Positions 1-8,557 of a DNA stretch of 64,000 bases are shown one piece after another. This DNA comes from CAWJKP01 sp963843465 (GTDB lineage: Bacteria > Planctomycetota > Planctomycetia > Pirellulales > Thermoguttaceae): the NCBI GenBank assembly GCA_963843465.1, contig CAWJKP010000006.1, forward strand, positions 248,001-312,000. Reading direction: 5' to 3'. A program made the position numbers and the translations under genes. Each line of letters starts with the position of its first letter. Within the stretch, counting starts at the first letter, position 1. The notes beneath the pieces are model-generated. The model was not told the DNA's origin. It worked only from the letters and a program-made list of their open reading frames with translations, and did not search any database.

Positions 1-810
1 TCGAACCTCCGAGGATACCCCCCGCCGGGCCTGCTCCAAGGCCACCTTCGGCGAAAGGCTGTCCACCAGCCCCTGAACAATCGTGGCGATCGTGCGGAAA
101 TAGGCGATCTCGGCGTCGCCAAGGAACTCGATCCGCACCGCCAGCGGCGCGAAAAATCCATAGGAGAGCAAGATCCCCAAGAAGGTCCCGACCAGCGCCG
201 CGCCCACCTTGTGGCCGATCTCCGAGGCCGGGCCGTCGATGTGCGCCATGGTGATCACAATTCCCAAGACGGCGGCCACAATGCCGAAACCCGGCAGGCC
301 GTCGGCCGTCTTGGTGAGCACGCCCAACGGGGCATGGTGCTCTTGCTCCAGCACCTTGATCTCGGTCTCCAGCAGCCCGGGCAGCTTCTCCGGCGTCACC
401 GTCCGTTCGATCACCGGCGCCAGCGCCCCGCAAAGGAACTCCAGCACGTGATGGTTTCGCGCGATGCGTGGATACTTCTCGAAGATGGCGCTCTCGTGCG
501 GGCTGGAAACGTGGGCTTCCAATGCCAGCAACCCCTCGTTCCGTGCCAGCCGCAAGATCTCGTAGCAGAGCTTGAACAGGTCGCGGTATCCCTGCTTCGT
601 GTAAGGGGTCCCTTTCAGGCTCTCCAGTAAGCCCCTGAGCAGGTCCACGAGCACCTTCTTGGGCGACATCAGGATCAAGGCACCCAGGGCGGACCCGCCG
701 ATGACCAGCAATTCCGAGGGATGGATCAGGGCGCCGACGCTGCCGCCGGCCCAAAGAAAGCCGCCGACCACCGCACCGAGAACTACCAGACACCCCACAA
801 TGACGATCAT
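1..810 (-). CDS. motA: Flagellar motor stator protein MotA (3' end off window)
   Basis: Read on the minus strand from ATG at 810, 270 codons run open to the window edge, so the C-terminus is missing. The product is the proton-channel stator subunit that pairs with MotB in the inner membrane. Four hydrophobic segments are visible at about residues 2-22, 30-48, 171-190 and 203-223. Key MotA positions are present at the same numbers as in E. coli: Arg90 and Glu98 in the cytoplasmic loop (FliG contact) and Pro173 and Pro222 in the membrane helices. motB would be expected just beyond the left edge. Upstream is only repeat DNA, and the next gene diverges. Confidence 0.93.
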   Translation of the reverse strand, partial: MIVIVGCLVVLGAVVGGFLWAGGSVGALIHPSELLVIGGSALGALILMSPKKVLVDLLRGLLESLKGTPYTKQGYRDLFKLCYEILRLARNEGLLALEAHVSSPHESAIFEKYPRIARNHHVLEFLCGALAPVIERTVTPEKLPGLLETEIKVLEQEHHAPLGVLTKTADGLPGFGIVAAVLGIVITMAHIDGPASEIGHKVGAALVGTFLGILLSYGFFAPLAVRIEFLGDAEIAYFRTIATIVQGLVDSLSPKVALEQARRGVSSEVR

Positions 811-840
811 TTTGCCTCTCCGCAACCTGCCCGCCAGATC

Positions 841-864
841 GTAGGACGGATTGCCAATCCGTCC
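841..864 (+). repeat. Single GTAG palindrome (GGACGGATT type)
   Basis: GTAG followed by arms GGACGGATT and AATCCGTCC around a 3-4 base loop. Near-identical units occur as inverted pairs at 57941-57997 and 61208-61264. Here only one unit is visible. Confidence 0.7.
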
Positions 865-904
865 ACGATTTCCCTCCCAACGAGTCTAGCACGTGGTTTC
901 CGCA

Positions 905-948
905 CGGCGGCGGACGGCGGACGGGCGACGGGGGACGGGAGACGGGGC
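905..948 (+). repeat. Degenerate 7-bp array (GGCGGAC/GGGGGAC)
   Basis: About six heptamers of the form CGGCGGA, CGGGCGA, CGGGGGA, CGGGAGA. A complementary array at 1080-1160 lies on the other side of the palindrome at 957-1017. Confidence 0.65.
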
Positions 949-956
949 GCCACATG

Positions 957-1017
957 CTAGCCCGAAGCGCAAGCGAGGGTAACTCAATGCCGGTCCCTCG
1001 CTTGCGCTTCGGGCTAG
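957..1017. repeat. Perfect 23-bp inverted repeat (CTAGCCCGAAGCG type)
   Basis: Arms 957-979 and 995-1017 are exact reverse complements across a 15-base loop. A related AAGCG(C/T)AAGCGAGG palindrome is at 25558-25610. It lies between motA and the divergent GGDEF gene. Confidence 0.75.
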
Positions 1018-1079
1018 TGTGCGGCGTCGTGAATAATCCGGTTAACCCGCATAGCTATCAACCAGCCATGCGACTTTGG

Positions 1080-1160
1080 ACCGACGCCCGACGCCCGACC
1101 CCCGTCCGCCGTCCCCCGTTCTCCGTCCTGCGTCCCCGTCCCCCGTCCCCGTCCCGCGAG
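1080..1160 (+). repeat. Degenerate 7-bp array (CCCCGTC/CGCCGTC)
   Basis: Roughly eleven heptamers such as GCCCGAC, CCCCGTC, CGCCGTC, CTCCGTC. They are the reverse-complement type of the array at 905-948, so the two could pair around the inner palindrome. Confidence 0.65.
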
Positions 1161-1210
1161 CTAGACTTCAACAGCCCTACGGCACGGGCATCCGGCTTCG
1201 AGACCCGCCT

Positions 1211-2386
1211 ATGGCCAATATCCTCCTGCTGACGCTGGTGGTCGGCATCGTCAACCTGTCGCTGGGGTATGCCTTGGCGGCGTACCTGGGGCTGGCGCCG
1301 CCGACGCTGGCCGATGCCTGGCAAGCCATGATGGCCGAACCGCCGGCCGAGGATTGGACCCGGGCCGACTCGGACGACGACGTCGACCGGCTGATCCAGC
1401 AGTTGGGCAGCCAATCCGGCGTGCCCCAAGCCCATGCGTGTTTGATGGCCCTGGGGCAGATCTTCTTCCAGCAGGGCGATCGCCTGGCGGCGATCGATGC
1501 CCGGCTCCGCACGGCCGCGGGCGAGCCCGACCGCACGCTGCTTTGTACGGGGGCACGCGAGGCCGCGCAGGTCTGCCAGGCGTGGCTCGGCTGGCAGCGT
1601 CGGGCGATGGACCGGTTCCGCGAGTGTGCCGGCCAACTGGGCGACGGAAGCCCGCTCGTCGGGGAGGTCGAAGCGGCGGTCGAGGAGCTTTCCACTTGCA
1701 TCGAAGGGCTCGTCCAGGCGCAGCGACATGTCCGGCGGTCCAAGGCGCTGGCCGAGGCGGCTGAAGAACATCGGGACGACTTGAATCGCCTCGGCCGGAC
1801 GATCCACAAGACGCGGGACACCCTGACGGCGATCTCGATAGCCGCGGCCCAGCAGACCGGCCGGCTCGCGGAGGTCCACGACACTTGCCGCATCGATCCG
1901 CTCACCGGGCTGCCCAGCCGGATCGGCCTGGACATTCTCGTGCGCGAGTGGTGGGACGAGAAGCGGCAGGAGTCGGGCCCGCTGGCCGTGGCGCTGATCG
2001 AGCCGGACTGCTTCACCGAGTGCAACCAGGAGCACGGCGTGGCGGCCGGCGACCGTATCCTGCGCGCGATGGCCGAGACGATCGTCGGGCACGTCGGCCA
2101 GCAGGGCGTCGTGGCCCGCTATGCCGGTCCGGGGTTCCTCGTGCTGCTGCCGGGGATGGCCTTGGCAGAGGCCGCCGCAAGCGTGGAATCACTGCGGCAA
2201 TCGCTCTTGGCGTTGGACCACGTCGTGGCGGAAGGCACGACTCGCCGAACGGCCTCGGCCGCGGTGGCGGAAGCAGTCCCCGGCGAGACGCCGGAATCGC
2301 TCTTCGATCGGCTTGAAGAGGGATTGGACCGGGCGAAGCGCGCCGGCGGCAACCAGTCTTACTCCTCGGTCATCAGCGCCTCGTAG
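1211..2386 (+). CDS. Membrane-anchored protein with degenerate GGDEF domain
   Basis: A 391-residue protein, starting at ATG 1211, where the hydrophobic N-terminus begins. Residues 3-28 form a membrane segment, followed by a roughly 190-residue helical linker and a C-terminal GGDEF fold (about 225-385) opening with DPLTGLPSR at 229-237. The active-site loop that should read GGDEF reads AGPGF (about 305-309), so catalytic and metal-binding acidic residues are missing. Cyclic-di-GMP synthesis is therefore unlikely; a scaffold or sensor role is an inference. The TAG stop lies inside the GTAG of the following palindrome. A link to the divergent motA is possible but unproven. Confidence 0.82.
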   Translation: MANILLLTLVVGIVNLSLGYALAAYLGLAPPTLADAWQAMMAEPPAEDWTRADSDDDVDRLIQQLGSQSGVPQAHACLMALGQIFFQQGDRLAAIDARLRTAAGEPDRTLLCTGAREAAQVCQAWLGWQRRAMDRFRECAGQLGDGSPLVGEVEAAVEELSTCIEGLVQAQRHVRRSKALAEAAEEHRDDLNRLGRTIHKTRDTLTAISIAAAQQTGRLAEVHDTCRIDPLTGLPSRIGLDILVREWWDEKRQESGPLAVALIEPDCFTECNQEHGVAAGDRILRAMAETIVGHVGQQGVVARYAGPGFLVLLPGMALAEAAASVESLRQSLLALDHVVAEGTTRRTASAAVAEAVPGETPESLFDRLEEGLDRAKRAGGNQSYSSVISAS

Positions 2387-2482
2387 GGCGGACTTTAGTC
2401 CGCTCAGGTAGCAGGCACACGCCGTGTGCCGTCCGCCCATAAAAGTGGAGGCAGCGGACGGCACACGGCGTGTGCCTGCTAC
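2383..2482. repeat. GTAG palindrome cluster (GGCGGAC unit plus GCAGGCACAC inverted pair)
   Basis: A single GTAG unit at 2383-2405 overlaps the GGDEF stop codon. It is followed by an inverted pair with arms at 2408-2436 and 2454-2482 (GTAGCAGGCACACGCC... and its complement). The cluster fills the gap between two convergent genes. The same arm family recurs at 31985-32158 and 46210-46287. Confidence 0.8.
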
Positions 2483-2485
2483 ATG

Positions 2486-3454
2486 CTACTCCTCGGCGAT
2501 CAGCTTGTCGTAGAAGGAGACGAACTTGTCGCGCTCGCCGCCGGAGCGGGCGGCGATGGCGAAGCGCGGGTGCTGGTTGAATTGCCCGGTGATGTTGTAC
2601 TGCACGAAGGGCCCCCACTCGACGGAGGCCCGCAGCGGCTCCAGATGGCTCTCCAACAACTGGTAGATCGGCCGGATCTTGAACTTGGGATTGCGGAGGA
2701 AGCCGATCAGCAGTTCCATGGGGCAATTGCCGGCCCCGCGTCCCAGACCGGCCATGGTGGCGTCGACGCGATTGGCGCCGTGGATGATGGCTTCAATCGT
2801 ATTGGCGAAGGCGAGCTGCTGGTTGTTGTGGGCGTGGATGCCGACTTCCTTGCCCGTGGCCTTGGCGTAGGCCAGGTACTTCTTCACCAAGAGCTCGATC
2901 TGCTCGGCATAGAGCGAGCCGAAGCTGTCGACCACGACGATCGTCGTCACCGGCGTCTCGGCCAAGAGTTCCAGGGCCTGATCGAGTTCCACCTCGGCCG
3001 AGCGGGAGACGGCCATCAGATTGGCGCAGACCTCGTAGCCCTTGTCATGGGCGTCCTTGATCATGTCGATGGCTTCGGGGACCTGGTTGACGTAGAAGGC
3101 CACCCGGATCATGTCCAGAACGCTGTTCTTTTTGGGGTGGATGTCAGTCCGCCAATCGCACTTCCCGGCGTCGGCCATCACGGCCAGCTTCAAGGGGGTG
3201 GGATTCTCGCCCACGATCCGCCGCAGATCGTCTTCGTCGCAGAACTTCCAGGCGCCCAACTTGTCCCGGGCGAAGATCTTTTTCGATGCCTTATAACCCA
3301 GTTCCATGTAGTCCACGCCGGCGTCGAGGCAGGCCTGGTACACGGCCTTGACGAAACCGTCGTCGAACTGGTGATCGTTGATCAGACCGCCATCGCGGAT
3401 CGTGCAGTCGAGGACCTTCAACTCGGGGCGATAAGTAATCCACGGTGCCGTCAC
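2486..3454 (-). CDS. HMGL-like (DRE-TIM) aldolase
   Basis: 322 residues from a GTG at 3454, preceded by AGGGAG six bases upstream. A longer reading to 3724 would run through low-complexity DNA almost to the tRNA and is not preferred. The protein matches the HMGL-like aldolase fold (homocitrate synthase, 4-hydroxy-2-oxovalerate aldolase): the N-terminal LDCTIRDGG motif supplies the catalytic Arg-Asp and first metal ligand, and HAHNN supplies the metal-binding histidines. The substrate cannot be read from sequence, and no pathway partners are adjacent. It converges with the GGDEF gene across a palindrome cluster. Confidence 0.82.
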   Translation of the reverse strand: MTAPWITYRPELKVLDCTIRDGGLINDHQFDDGFVKAVYQACLDAGVDYMELGYKASKKIFARDKLGAWKFCDEDDLRRIVGENPTPLKLAVMADAGKCDWRTDIHPKKNSVLDMIRVAFYVNQVPEAIDMIKDAHDKGYEVCANLMAVSRSAEVELDQALELLAETPVTTIVVVDSFGSLYAEQIELLVKKYLAYAKATGKEVGIHAHNNQQLAFANTIEAIIHGANRVDATMAGLGRGAGNCPMELLIGFLRNPKFKIRPIYQLLESHLEPLRASVEWGPFVQYNITGQFNQHPRFAIAARSGGERDKFVSFYDKLIAEE

Positions 3455-3640
3455 GGCGTACTCCCTGAGGGATTCAACGAACTGGGGGACCAGGGTGGGG
3501 AAACACTCTATTTTTTCTCGCTTTCCCCAGCCTGTCAACGCAAGGGCCTGCAAAATAAGGCGCCTCCGACTGAAGGGCGCCCGAGGGGTAGACGGCGGTC
3601 TGCGGACGGGGGGTAGGGGAGATCCCACACCATAAGACTT

Positions 3641-3663
3641 CCGCCGCGCAAGAAAAGCGGCGG
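3641..3663 (-). terminator. Hairpin downstream of tRNA-Ala
   Basis: Arms CCGCCGC and GCGGCGG pair over a 9-base loop about 90 bases past the tRNA 3' end. There is no U-tract, so it is only a weak candidate for transcript end or processing. Nothing else was recognised between the aldolase start and the tRNA. Confidence 0.25.
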
Positions 3664-3752
3664 TCACCGGCAGTCCGGCACCAGATGGATTTCCTCGGTG
3701 ACGGTCAGAAAAACCAATTCGCAACTTATTGCCGCGAAAGGGCTCTGCGGAG

Positions 3753-3825
<73 letters not shown>

Positions 3826-4035
3826 GATTGGGCTACGCCCCACCAGCCAAGGCGGCCCAGCGGTGCGCGAAGAGGTAAATCTACCAACGCCGGCGGGGTG
3901 CGTCAAGGACGGTAGCCATGCGATCGGAGCCAGAGAGAGCCGTTCTCCGCTTTACAGGAACCGCGCGATCCTTTATTCTCCGCCGCTAGGCCCCTGACCT
4001 TTTTCTTCCAAACCCATCTGGGGAAGGGAGCTTCC

Positions 4036-4839
4036 ATGACCGGCCGACTCACCCTGGGTCTTCTCGCGATAACCCTTATGCTGGCACCCTTCGGTCAGGC
4101 GATCCGCTGGGCCGGCGCCGCCTGCGGCGCCGAGTTCCGCATTGAGAATAAGATCAGCGTCGACGATGAGAAACGGCCCACGAGCAGTAGTGTTACGATC
4201 TTCTCGGACGACATGGTCTACGACATTCTCGACGGCGAGGGCGAAATCACGATCTTCGACCGGGCGCGGGGCCGCCTGGTGCTGCTGGACCCGGCGCATC
4301 ACCTCCGCACCGAGATCAGCGTAGCCAAGCTACACCAGGCAATGGAGCAGCTCCAGGCCTGGGCCTACTCCCAGCCCAACCGCGCCCAGCCCGACCCGTT
4401 CCTGCGATTCCTGGCCGCGCCGAAATTCGATCGCCAGGGGGTCACGGCGGCGGGCGAAATGGAATTTGCCAGCCCCTGGGCAACCTACCAGGTCATGCCA
4501 CAGGACCCGGTCAACGGCGAAATCGCCCGGGCATACCAGGACTTCTCCAACGAATACTGCCAACTCAACACGCTGATCAACCCGGGCGCCCGGCCTCCGT
4601 TTGCCCGGATGATCGTCAACGACGCCCTCGGCCAAAGGAAGCTGATTCCCCGCGAGGTGAAACTCACGATCCGGCCCAAGGAAGGGCTCACGGCGAAAAG
4701 GACAACGATTCGCAGCCGGCACCAATTCACCCCCCGGCTGAGCGACGCCGATCGTCGGCAGATAGCACGGGCTGGGCAGCTCGTGACCAGTTTCACGCCG
4801 GTCCTGCTCGACGAGTATCAGAAGCGGGTACGGCCGTAG
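4036..4839 (+). CDS. Secreted protein of unknown function
   Basis: 267 residues. An N-terminal signal peptide (hydrophobic stretch about 5-22, cleavage probably after the Ala-rich segment near residue 30) indicates export. The mature part has a beta-rich N-terminal half and a C-terminal helical region, with no motif I recognise. A purine-rich GGGAAGGGAG tract precedes the ATG. The TAG stop falls inside the GTAG that begins the following palindrome pair. Confidence 0.7.
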   Translation: MTGRLTLGLLAITLMLAPFGQAIRWAGAACGAEFRIENKISVDDEKRPTSSSVTIFSDDMVYDILDGEGEITIFDRARGRLVLLDPAHHLRTEISVAKLHQAMEQLQAWAYSQPNRAQPDPFLRFLAAPKFDRQGVTAAGEMEFASPWATYQVMPQDPVNGEIARAYQDFSNEYCQLNTLINPGARPPFARMIVNDALGQRKLIPREVKLTIRPKEGLTAKRTTIRSRHQFTPRLSDADRRQIARAGQLVTSFTPVLLDEYQKRVRP

Positions 4840-4891
4840 GTACTCCTCACGCTCCGCGTGAGGGATACGTCACGCGGAGCGTGACGAGTAC
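4836..4891. repeat. GTA(G/C) palindrome pair (TCCTCACGC type)
   Basis: Arms at 4840-4863 and 4868-4891 each contain CACGC-tcc-GCGTG hairpins and are reverse complements overall (GTAC...GTAC). It starts at the upstream gene's stop codon. Confidence 0.7.
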
Positions 4892-4997
4892 GATTCCGGC
4901 GATACTGCCGAAGAAACTGGCGGCGGACCCGTGCTGTGGCTATGATGACCACCAACAGCCACAACACGCCACTGCCTTGCCGCGGAGCCGCTCTCCG

Positions 4998-5939
4998 ATG
5001 TCCCACCCCCTGCCGCTGGTCGTACTCTTGCTTTGCCTGGTCCTGGTCGCTGCCGCCTCCGCGGCCGAAGTGACAGCCGAACGTTCTCCGGGCGGCGTGA
5101 TCGTAAAGATCGACGGCCAGTTCTTCACCGAATATCTGACTCGCAGCGGCAACAAGCCGATCCTCTGGCCTGTGCTCGGTCCCACCGGCAAGCCCATGAC
5201 CCGGTCTTATCCCATGGGCGATGTGCAGGGCGAAACGAAAGATCATCCCCACCAACGATCGATCTGGTTTACCCACGGCAACGTCAACAAGATCAATTTC
5301 TGGGGGGAGTCGCCCAAATCGGGGAGCATCGTCCACCGGGAGTTTGTGAAGGTGGCCGGCGGCCCCACGGCGGTCATCGTCACGCGCAACGATTGGCTCG
5401 CGCCGGACGGCAAGAAACAACTCGAAGACCAACGGGTGCTCGGCTTCGGCCGCGTGGGCGACGCCCGTTGGATCGACTTCGACATCACCCTGGAAGCCAC
5501 CGCGGGGCCCGTGCAGTTTGGCGACACCAAGGAGGGCTCCTTCGGCGTGCGGGTCGCCGAAACGTTGGCGGTCGACCGGAAGCTCGGAGGGAAGATCGTC
5601 AACAGCCAAGGGCAGCGGGACGTAGATGCCTGGGGTAAGCGGGCGTCCTGGGTCGACTATTTCGGTCCGGTCGACCAGGAGACGGTAGGCATCGCGATCC
5701 TCAACCACCCCAGCAGCTTCCGTTACCCAACCTATTGGCACGTGCGGACCTACGGTCTCTTTGCAGCCAATCCCTTCGGCGAAAAGAGCTTCACGGGCCG
5801 CTCGGGCGACGATGGCTCCTACACGCTTCCGGCGGGCGAGAAACTAGTGCTGCGCTACCGGCTCCTGTTTCACCGCGGCGACTGGCAGCAGGCGGGAATC
5901 GCCCAACTCTATGCCGACTACGCGAAGGAGCCCAAGTAG
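4998..5939 (+). CDS. Secreted DUF6807/PmoA-like protein
   Basis: 313 residues from ATG 4998, chosen because a clear signal peptide (about residues 4-23, ending AASA-AEV) starts there. The mature part resembles the planctomycete DUF6807 family, often called methane oxygenase PmoA by automatic annotation. An HPHQRS motif followed by FTHGNVNKINFWGE marks the core. There is no evidence of a methane monooxygenase; the fold is more like sugar-processing beta-sandwich enzymes, and the true activity is unknown. Confidence 0.8.
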   Translation: MSHPLPLVVLLLCLVLVAAASAAEVTAERSPGGVIVKIDGQFFTEYLTRSGNKPILWPVLGPTGKPMTRSYPMGDVQGETKDHPHQRSIWFTHGNVNKINFWGESPKSGSIVHREFVKVAGGPTAVIVTRNDWLAPDGKKQLEDQRVLGFGRVGDARWIDFDITLEATAGPVQFGDTKEGSFGVRVAETLAVDRKLGGKIVNSQGQRDVDAWGKRASWVDYFGPVDQETVGIAILNHPSSFRYPTYWHVRTYGLFAANPFGEKSFTGRSGDDGSYTLPAGEKLVLRYRLLFHRGDWQQAGIAQLYADYAKEPK

Positions 5940-5972
5940 ATAGGTGCAAGCCTGGAGGGGCCGCTGACGCTC

Positions 5973-6054
5973 GTAGTTCCGCCTTTAGGCGGAATGCCGC
6001 CGGAAGGCGGAACTACAGGCGGGCTTTTTCGTGGCGGGCTAAAGCCCACCCTAC
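5973..6054. repeat. Two GTAG palindrome units (TTCCGCC pair and GGTGGGC unit)
   Basis: An inverted pair at 5973-6016 (GTAGTTCCGCC ... GGCGGAACTAC) is followed by a lone inverse unit at 6031-6054 ending CCCACCCTAC. Confidence 0.75.
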
Positions 6055-6326
6055 CTATTTCCCTCACCGCGTTGCCGGGAAAAAACATTCTGCCACCCGG
6101 CGGAAAAGATTGTGGCTCTGGATCTCCTTGCACGGCAAGGGTTAACCTTCCGTGCGCTCCGATATTTGTTACGCAGAACTCCCAGAGCCTCGGATCGACG
6201 GCGAAGTATCGTTGCCTATTTTGCCGATACACTTCTTTGTCGGCACTCACCCCAAATTAGCTCACCTGTGCATTCTTCGTATTTCTCGGAGATACTGCGC
6301 ATTCTCAGGGAGATCTGACCCCAATC
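6055..6326. other. Intergenic, nothing recognised
   Basis: AT-richer than its neighbours, and therefore a likely promoter region for the small protein and csrA downstream. I could not assign a convincing -35/-10 pair or any RNA. Confidence 0.3.
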
Positions 6327-6647
6327 ATGTTGACCCGAGTTGAACAGATCAACAGCTTGGATGACCTTTACGATTACGTCAACGAAACCCTTTGTGAACA
6401 CTACCAATTGCAGATCGACGCCTTCCCTTTGACCCAGCGCTACTTGCGAAGGGCAGGCAAACCGTGCGGGATCTACTACTGCCTGCACGGTCCCCGGGCG
6501 GTGAAGTTCACCGCGATCTGGGAGACCGACCGCAACTCGATTCTCTTCTACGGTTCCAACGGCGAGCGGTTCCAGAAGACGCAACTCCTGGAAGCGCCCA
6601 GCCTGGAGTCCTACGAACCCTGCCGCCTGGAGAAAGCTGCGGCCTGA
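6327..6647 (+). CDS. Small protein upstream of csrA
   Basis: 106 residues, no signal peptide and no motif I recognise. The centre (IYYCLHGPRAVKFTAIWE) is a predicted beta-hairpin, and the tail is YEPCRLEKAAA. It sits 36 bases before csrA in the same direction, so the two are probably co-transcribed. The csrA regulator fliW, which often occupies this position in other bacteria, does not resemble this protein. Confidence 0.65.
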   Translation: MLTRVEQINSLDDLYDYVNETLCEHYQLQIDAFPLTQRYLRRAGKPCGIYYCLHGPRAVKFTAIWETDRNSILFYGSNGERFQKTQLLEAPSLESYEPCRLEKAAA

Positions 6648-6683
6648 GATCAATACACCAACGCAAGACAAGGAGGTCGCTAT

Positions 6684-6908
6684 ATGCTCGTTCTGTCGCG
6701 GCGCGAAGGCGAGCGGATCCGCCTGGGGGATTCGATCATGGTGACGGTCGTTCGGGTAGTAGGCGATCGCGTGCGCCTGGGAATCGAGGCTCCGCCCGAC
6801 GTGCTGGTGCTGCGCGATGAGCTGGAACCGCGTCCTGACGAGCGGCCCTTGACGCTTCCCACCGACTTGTTACTACCGGCCGGCGATGAGGTCGCGGAAT
6901 CACCGTAG
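6684..6908 (+). CDS. csrA: Carbon storage regulator CsrA
   Basis: 74 residues. CsrA is a dimeric RNA-binding translational regulator acting on GGA motifs in mRNA leaders. The canonical N-terminus MLVLSRREGERI and the GDRVRLGIEAP core are present; after about residue 50 the tail is acidic and proline-rich, slightly longer than the 61-residue E. coli protein. A near-perfect Shine-Dalgarno AAGGAGG lies 8 bases before the ATG and contains a GGA, so self-binding is plausible. In bacteria without enterobacterial regulation CsrA mostly controls motility. Confidence 0.95.
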   Translation: MLVLSRREGERIRLGDSIMVTVVRVVGDRVRLGIEAPPDVLVLRDELEPRPDERPLTLPTDLLLPAGDEVAESP

Positions 6909-6921
6909 CGACCGAGTAAAC

Positions 6922-6981
6922 GTAGGATGGGCATTCTTGCCCGTCTGATGCGGAAAACACGGGCAAAAATGCCCATGCTAC
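6922..6981. repeat. GTAG palindrome pair (GATGGGCA/TGCCC type)
   Basis: Starts GTAGGATGGGCATTC and ends with the complementary GCCCATGCTAC. Related units are at 23755-23840 and 54675-54730. Confidence 0.75.
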
Positions 6982-7027
6982 GTCCATGCCCGACCCACCT
7001 GTAGCGAAGAGCGGGGAGGGGGAGGCG

Positions 7028-7249
7028 TCAGTCTCGCGGGCGAACCGCTCCGGTCAGACCGCTGTAGTCGTTGCGGTCTTCGGGATGCCACAGCGGGAAA
7101 CCTTTTCGGACCCGATCCGCCAGGATTTCAAGCTTCGCTTGCGATCCTGCCGGGGCGTCCGTGGGGAAGAAGTCGTCGGTCGCGTTGGGGGCAAAATCCT
7201 CGTCGTGACCACACTCCAAGATGGCCTCAAATACATTCCGCATTTCCAC
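7028..7249 (-). CDS. Small conserved planctomycete-type protein
   Basis: 73 residues (a second Met lies at residue 3). The sequence is acidic, with an N-terminal helix and the C-terminal phrase WHPEDRNDYSGLTGAVRPRD, which I associate with a small family of uncharacterised planctomycete proteins. There is no membrane segment or catalytic motif. It stands alone between csrA and holB; about 215 bases of unassigned DNA separate it from holB. Confidence 0.6.
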   Translation of the reverse strand: MEMRNVFEAILECGHDEDFAPNATDDFFPTDAPAGSQAKLEILADRVRKGFPLWHPEDRNDYSGLTGAVRPRD

Positions 7250-7464
7250 TCAAACTCCACTCACCAAAAATTCGCCTGGCCCTTGCTTCTCGCCCCTGGG
7301 TACTGCAACGCCCGCCGAACGGGCAAGACGATCAACAGGCTCGCGCAAGATTTGACGTCTACGATGACTCGGATGAGGGCTGGTCTAATACAACCCATCG
7401 GGTGGGATAGGCATGTCTATAGACGTTTTATTATCGCTAGATTTCGGCGACTGTCAAGAGGGCG

Positions 7465-8553
7465 TTAGCAGGTTTTTCCGACGCTCGCCGGTCTGGACCG
7501 AGCGGGTTGCGCGATCCGCGTCAGGTCGTGGAACCAGCACTCGACGAGCGTCGCCGGATGGACGTTCCGCGGGATCTCGTCGGCCGCATCGAGCGTCCGC
7601 TCCAGGCAGGCGGCGGCCATCTCGGCGTCACCGGGCCACCCACGGAGGGCGGCTGAAGGGGGGGGCGGGCCCTGGCCGTCGTCGTTGGCTGCAGCGTCGC
7701 ACCGCTGGCGAAGCACGGCCCGGTAGAAATCGGCCGTGAAGTTGGCGATCTGCCGCAACCGCTGGCGTTTGGCGGAAGCCTCCTTGCCAGCCCTCTCGAC
7801 CAGGGCCATCACGGTCGCGGCCAATCCGACGCCGTCCATCAGCGGCTCGGCCAACCGCTGGTGGAGTTTGTCGCGGAAGTCCCAAAGCTCCGCGTCGGCC
7901 AGTTCCAAGGCCCGCTGGAGGCTGCCCTCGCTATGGGCCGCCAGCCGGCGGGCTTCCGCCGGCTCGGCGACCAGCCCGCGGGACAACAGCAGCTCTTCGA
8001 CTTGATCCGCCCGCAACGGCCGGAAACGGATCAGTTGGCAGCGGGAGCGGATGGTGGGGAGCTGCTTAGCCGGGCTGGTGCCGATGAGGATCAGCAGCGA
8101 CTGCGGCGGCGGCTCTTCCAGGGTCTTCAGCAAGCAGTTGGCGCCTTCGGCGTTGAGGAAGTCGGCGTCGTCGATGATGGCGATCTTGCGGCCCCCTTGG
8201 AAGGGCTTCATGGCGATGCGGTGGCAAAGCCCCTCCTTCATGCGGTGCTCCTTGTCGCCGATGAACAGCTCCAACGGCAGGAACGACTTGTCCTCGGGCT
8301 TGGAGACGATCTCCAGGTCGGGATGGGTCCGGGCGGCAACCTGAAGGCAGGATGGGCAGTGCTCGCAAGGGTCCAACGCCGCTTCCGGCCGCTCGCGGCA
8401 GAGCAGCGACTGCCCCAGCTTGACCGCGAAGGTCATCTTGCCGATCCCCGCCGGTCCGGCGAAGAGGAAGCTGCTGGCCAGCCGGCCGCGGCCGATCGCC
8501 TGGCGGAACTGCCCCACAACGTCGTCATGTCCAAGGATGCCGTGCCAAGCCAT
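7465..8553 (-). CDS. holB: DNA polymerase III subunit delta'
   Basis: 362 residues. This is a clamp-loader subunit of the replicative polymerase with an AAA+ core. The P-loop GPAGIGKMT lies at residues 33-41, with Met in place of the usual Ser/Thr before the final Thr. A four-Cys zinc module (Cys52, 63, 66, 69) follows, then the IIDDADFLN Walker B-like segment and the SRC sensor motif (TIRSRCQ). holB usually follows tmk directly; here tmk is 1.8 kb upstream on the same strand with an opposite-strand LRR gene between. The region before the ATG is a heptamer array. Confidence 0.92.
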   Translation of the reverse strand: MAWHGILGHDDVVGQFRQAIGRGRLASSFLFAGPAGIGKMTFAVKLGQSLLCRERPEAALDPCEHCPSCLQVAARTHPDLEIVSKPEDKSFLPLELFIGDKEHRMKEGLCHRIAMKPFQGGRKIAIIDDADFLNAEGANCLLKTLEEPPPQSLLILIGTSPAKQLPTIRSRCQLIRFRPLRADQVEELLLSRGLVAEPAEARRLAAHSEGSLQRALELADAELWDFRDKLHQRLAEPLMDGVGLAATVMALVERAGKEASAKRQRLRQIANFTADFYRAVLRQRCDAAANDDGQGPPPPSAALRGWPGDAEMAAACLERTLDAADEIPRNVHPATLVECWFHDLTRIAQPARSRPASVGKTC

Positions 8554-8557
8554 GAGG

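Noticed and set aside
1058..2092. Long minus-strand open frame of 344 codons antisense to the GGDEF gene
   Set aside because: High GC produces long shadow frames; the product is Arg/Pro/Gly-rich with no domain, and the plus-strand reading has a membrane segment and a GGDEF fold.
3641..3663. Strong intrinsic terminator
   Set aside because: Stem of only 7 bp and no run of U; kept only as a weak candidate.
3455..3724. Longer start for the aldolase at 3724
   Set aside because: The extra 90 residues are low-complexity and run close to the tRNA; GTG 3454 has AGGGAG at the right distance and gives the family's normal N-terminus.
4998..5939. Particulate methane monooxygenase subunit PmoA
   Set aside because: The automatic name applies to a different fold; this is a signal-peptide-bearing soluble protein with no membrane helices of the PmoA type, so a methane role is not supported.
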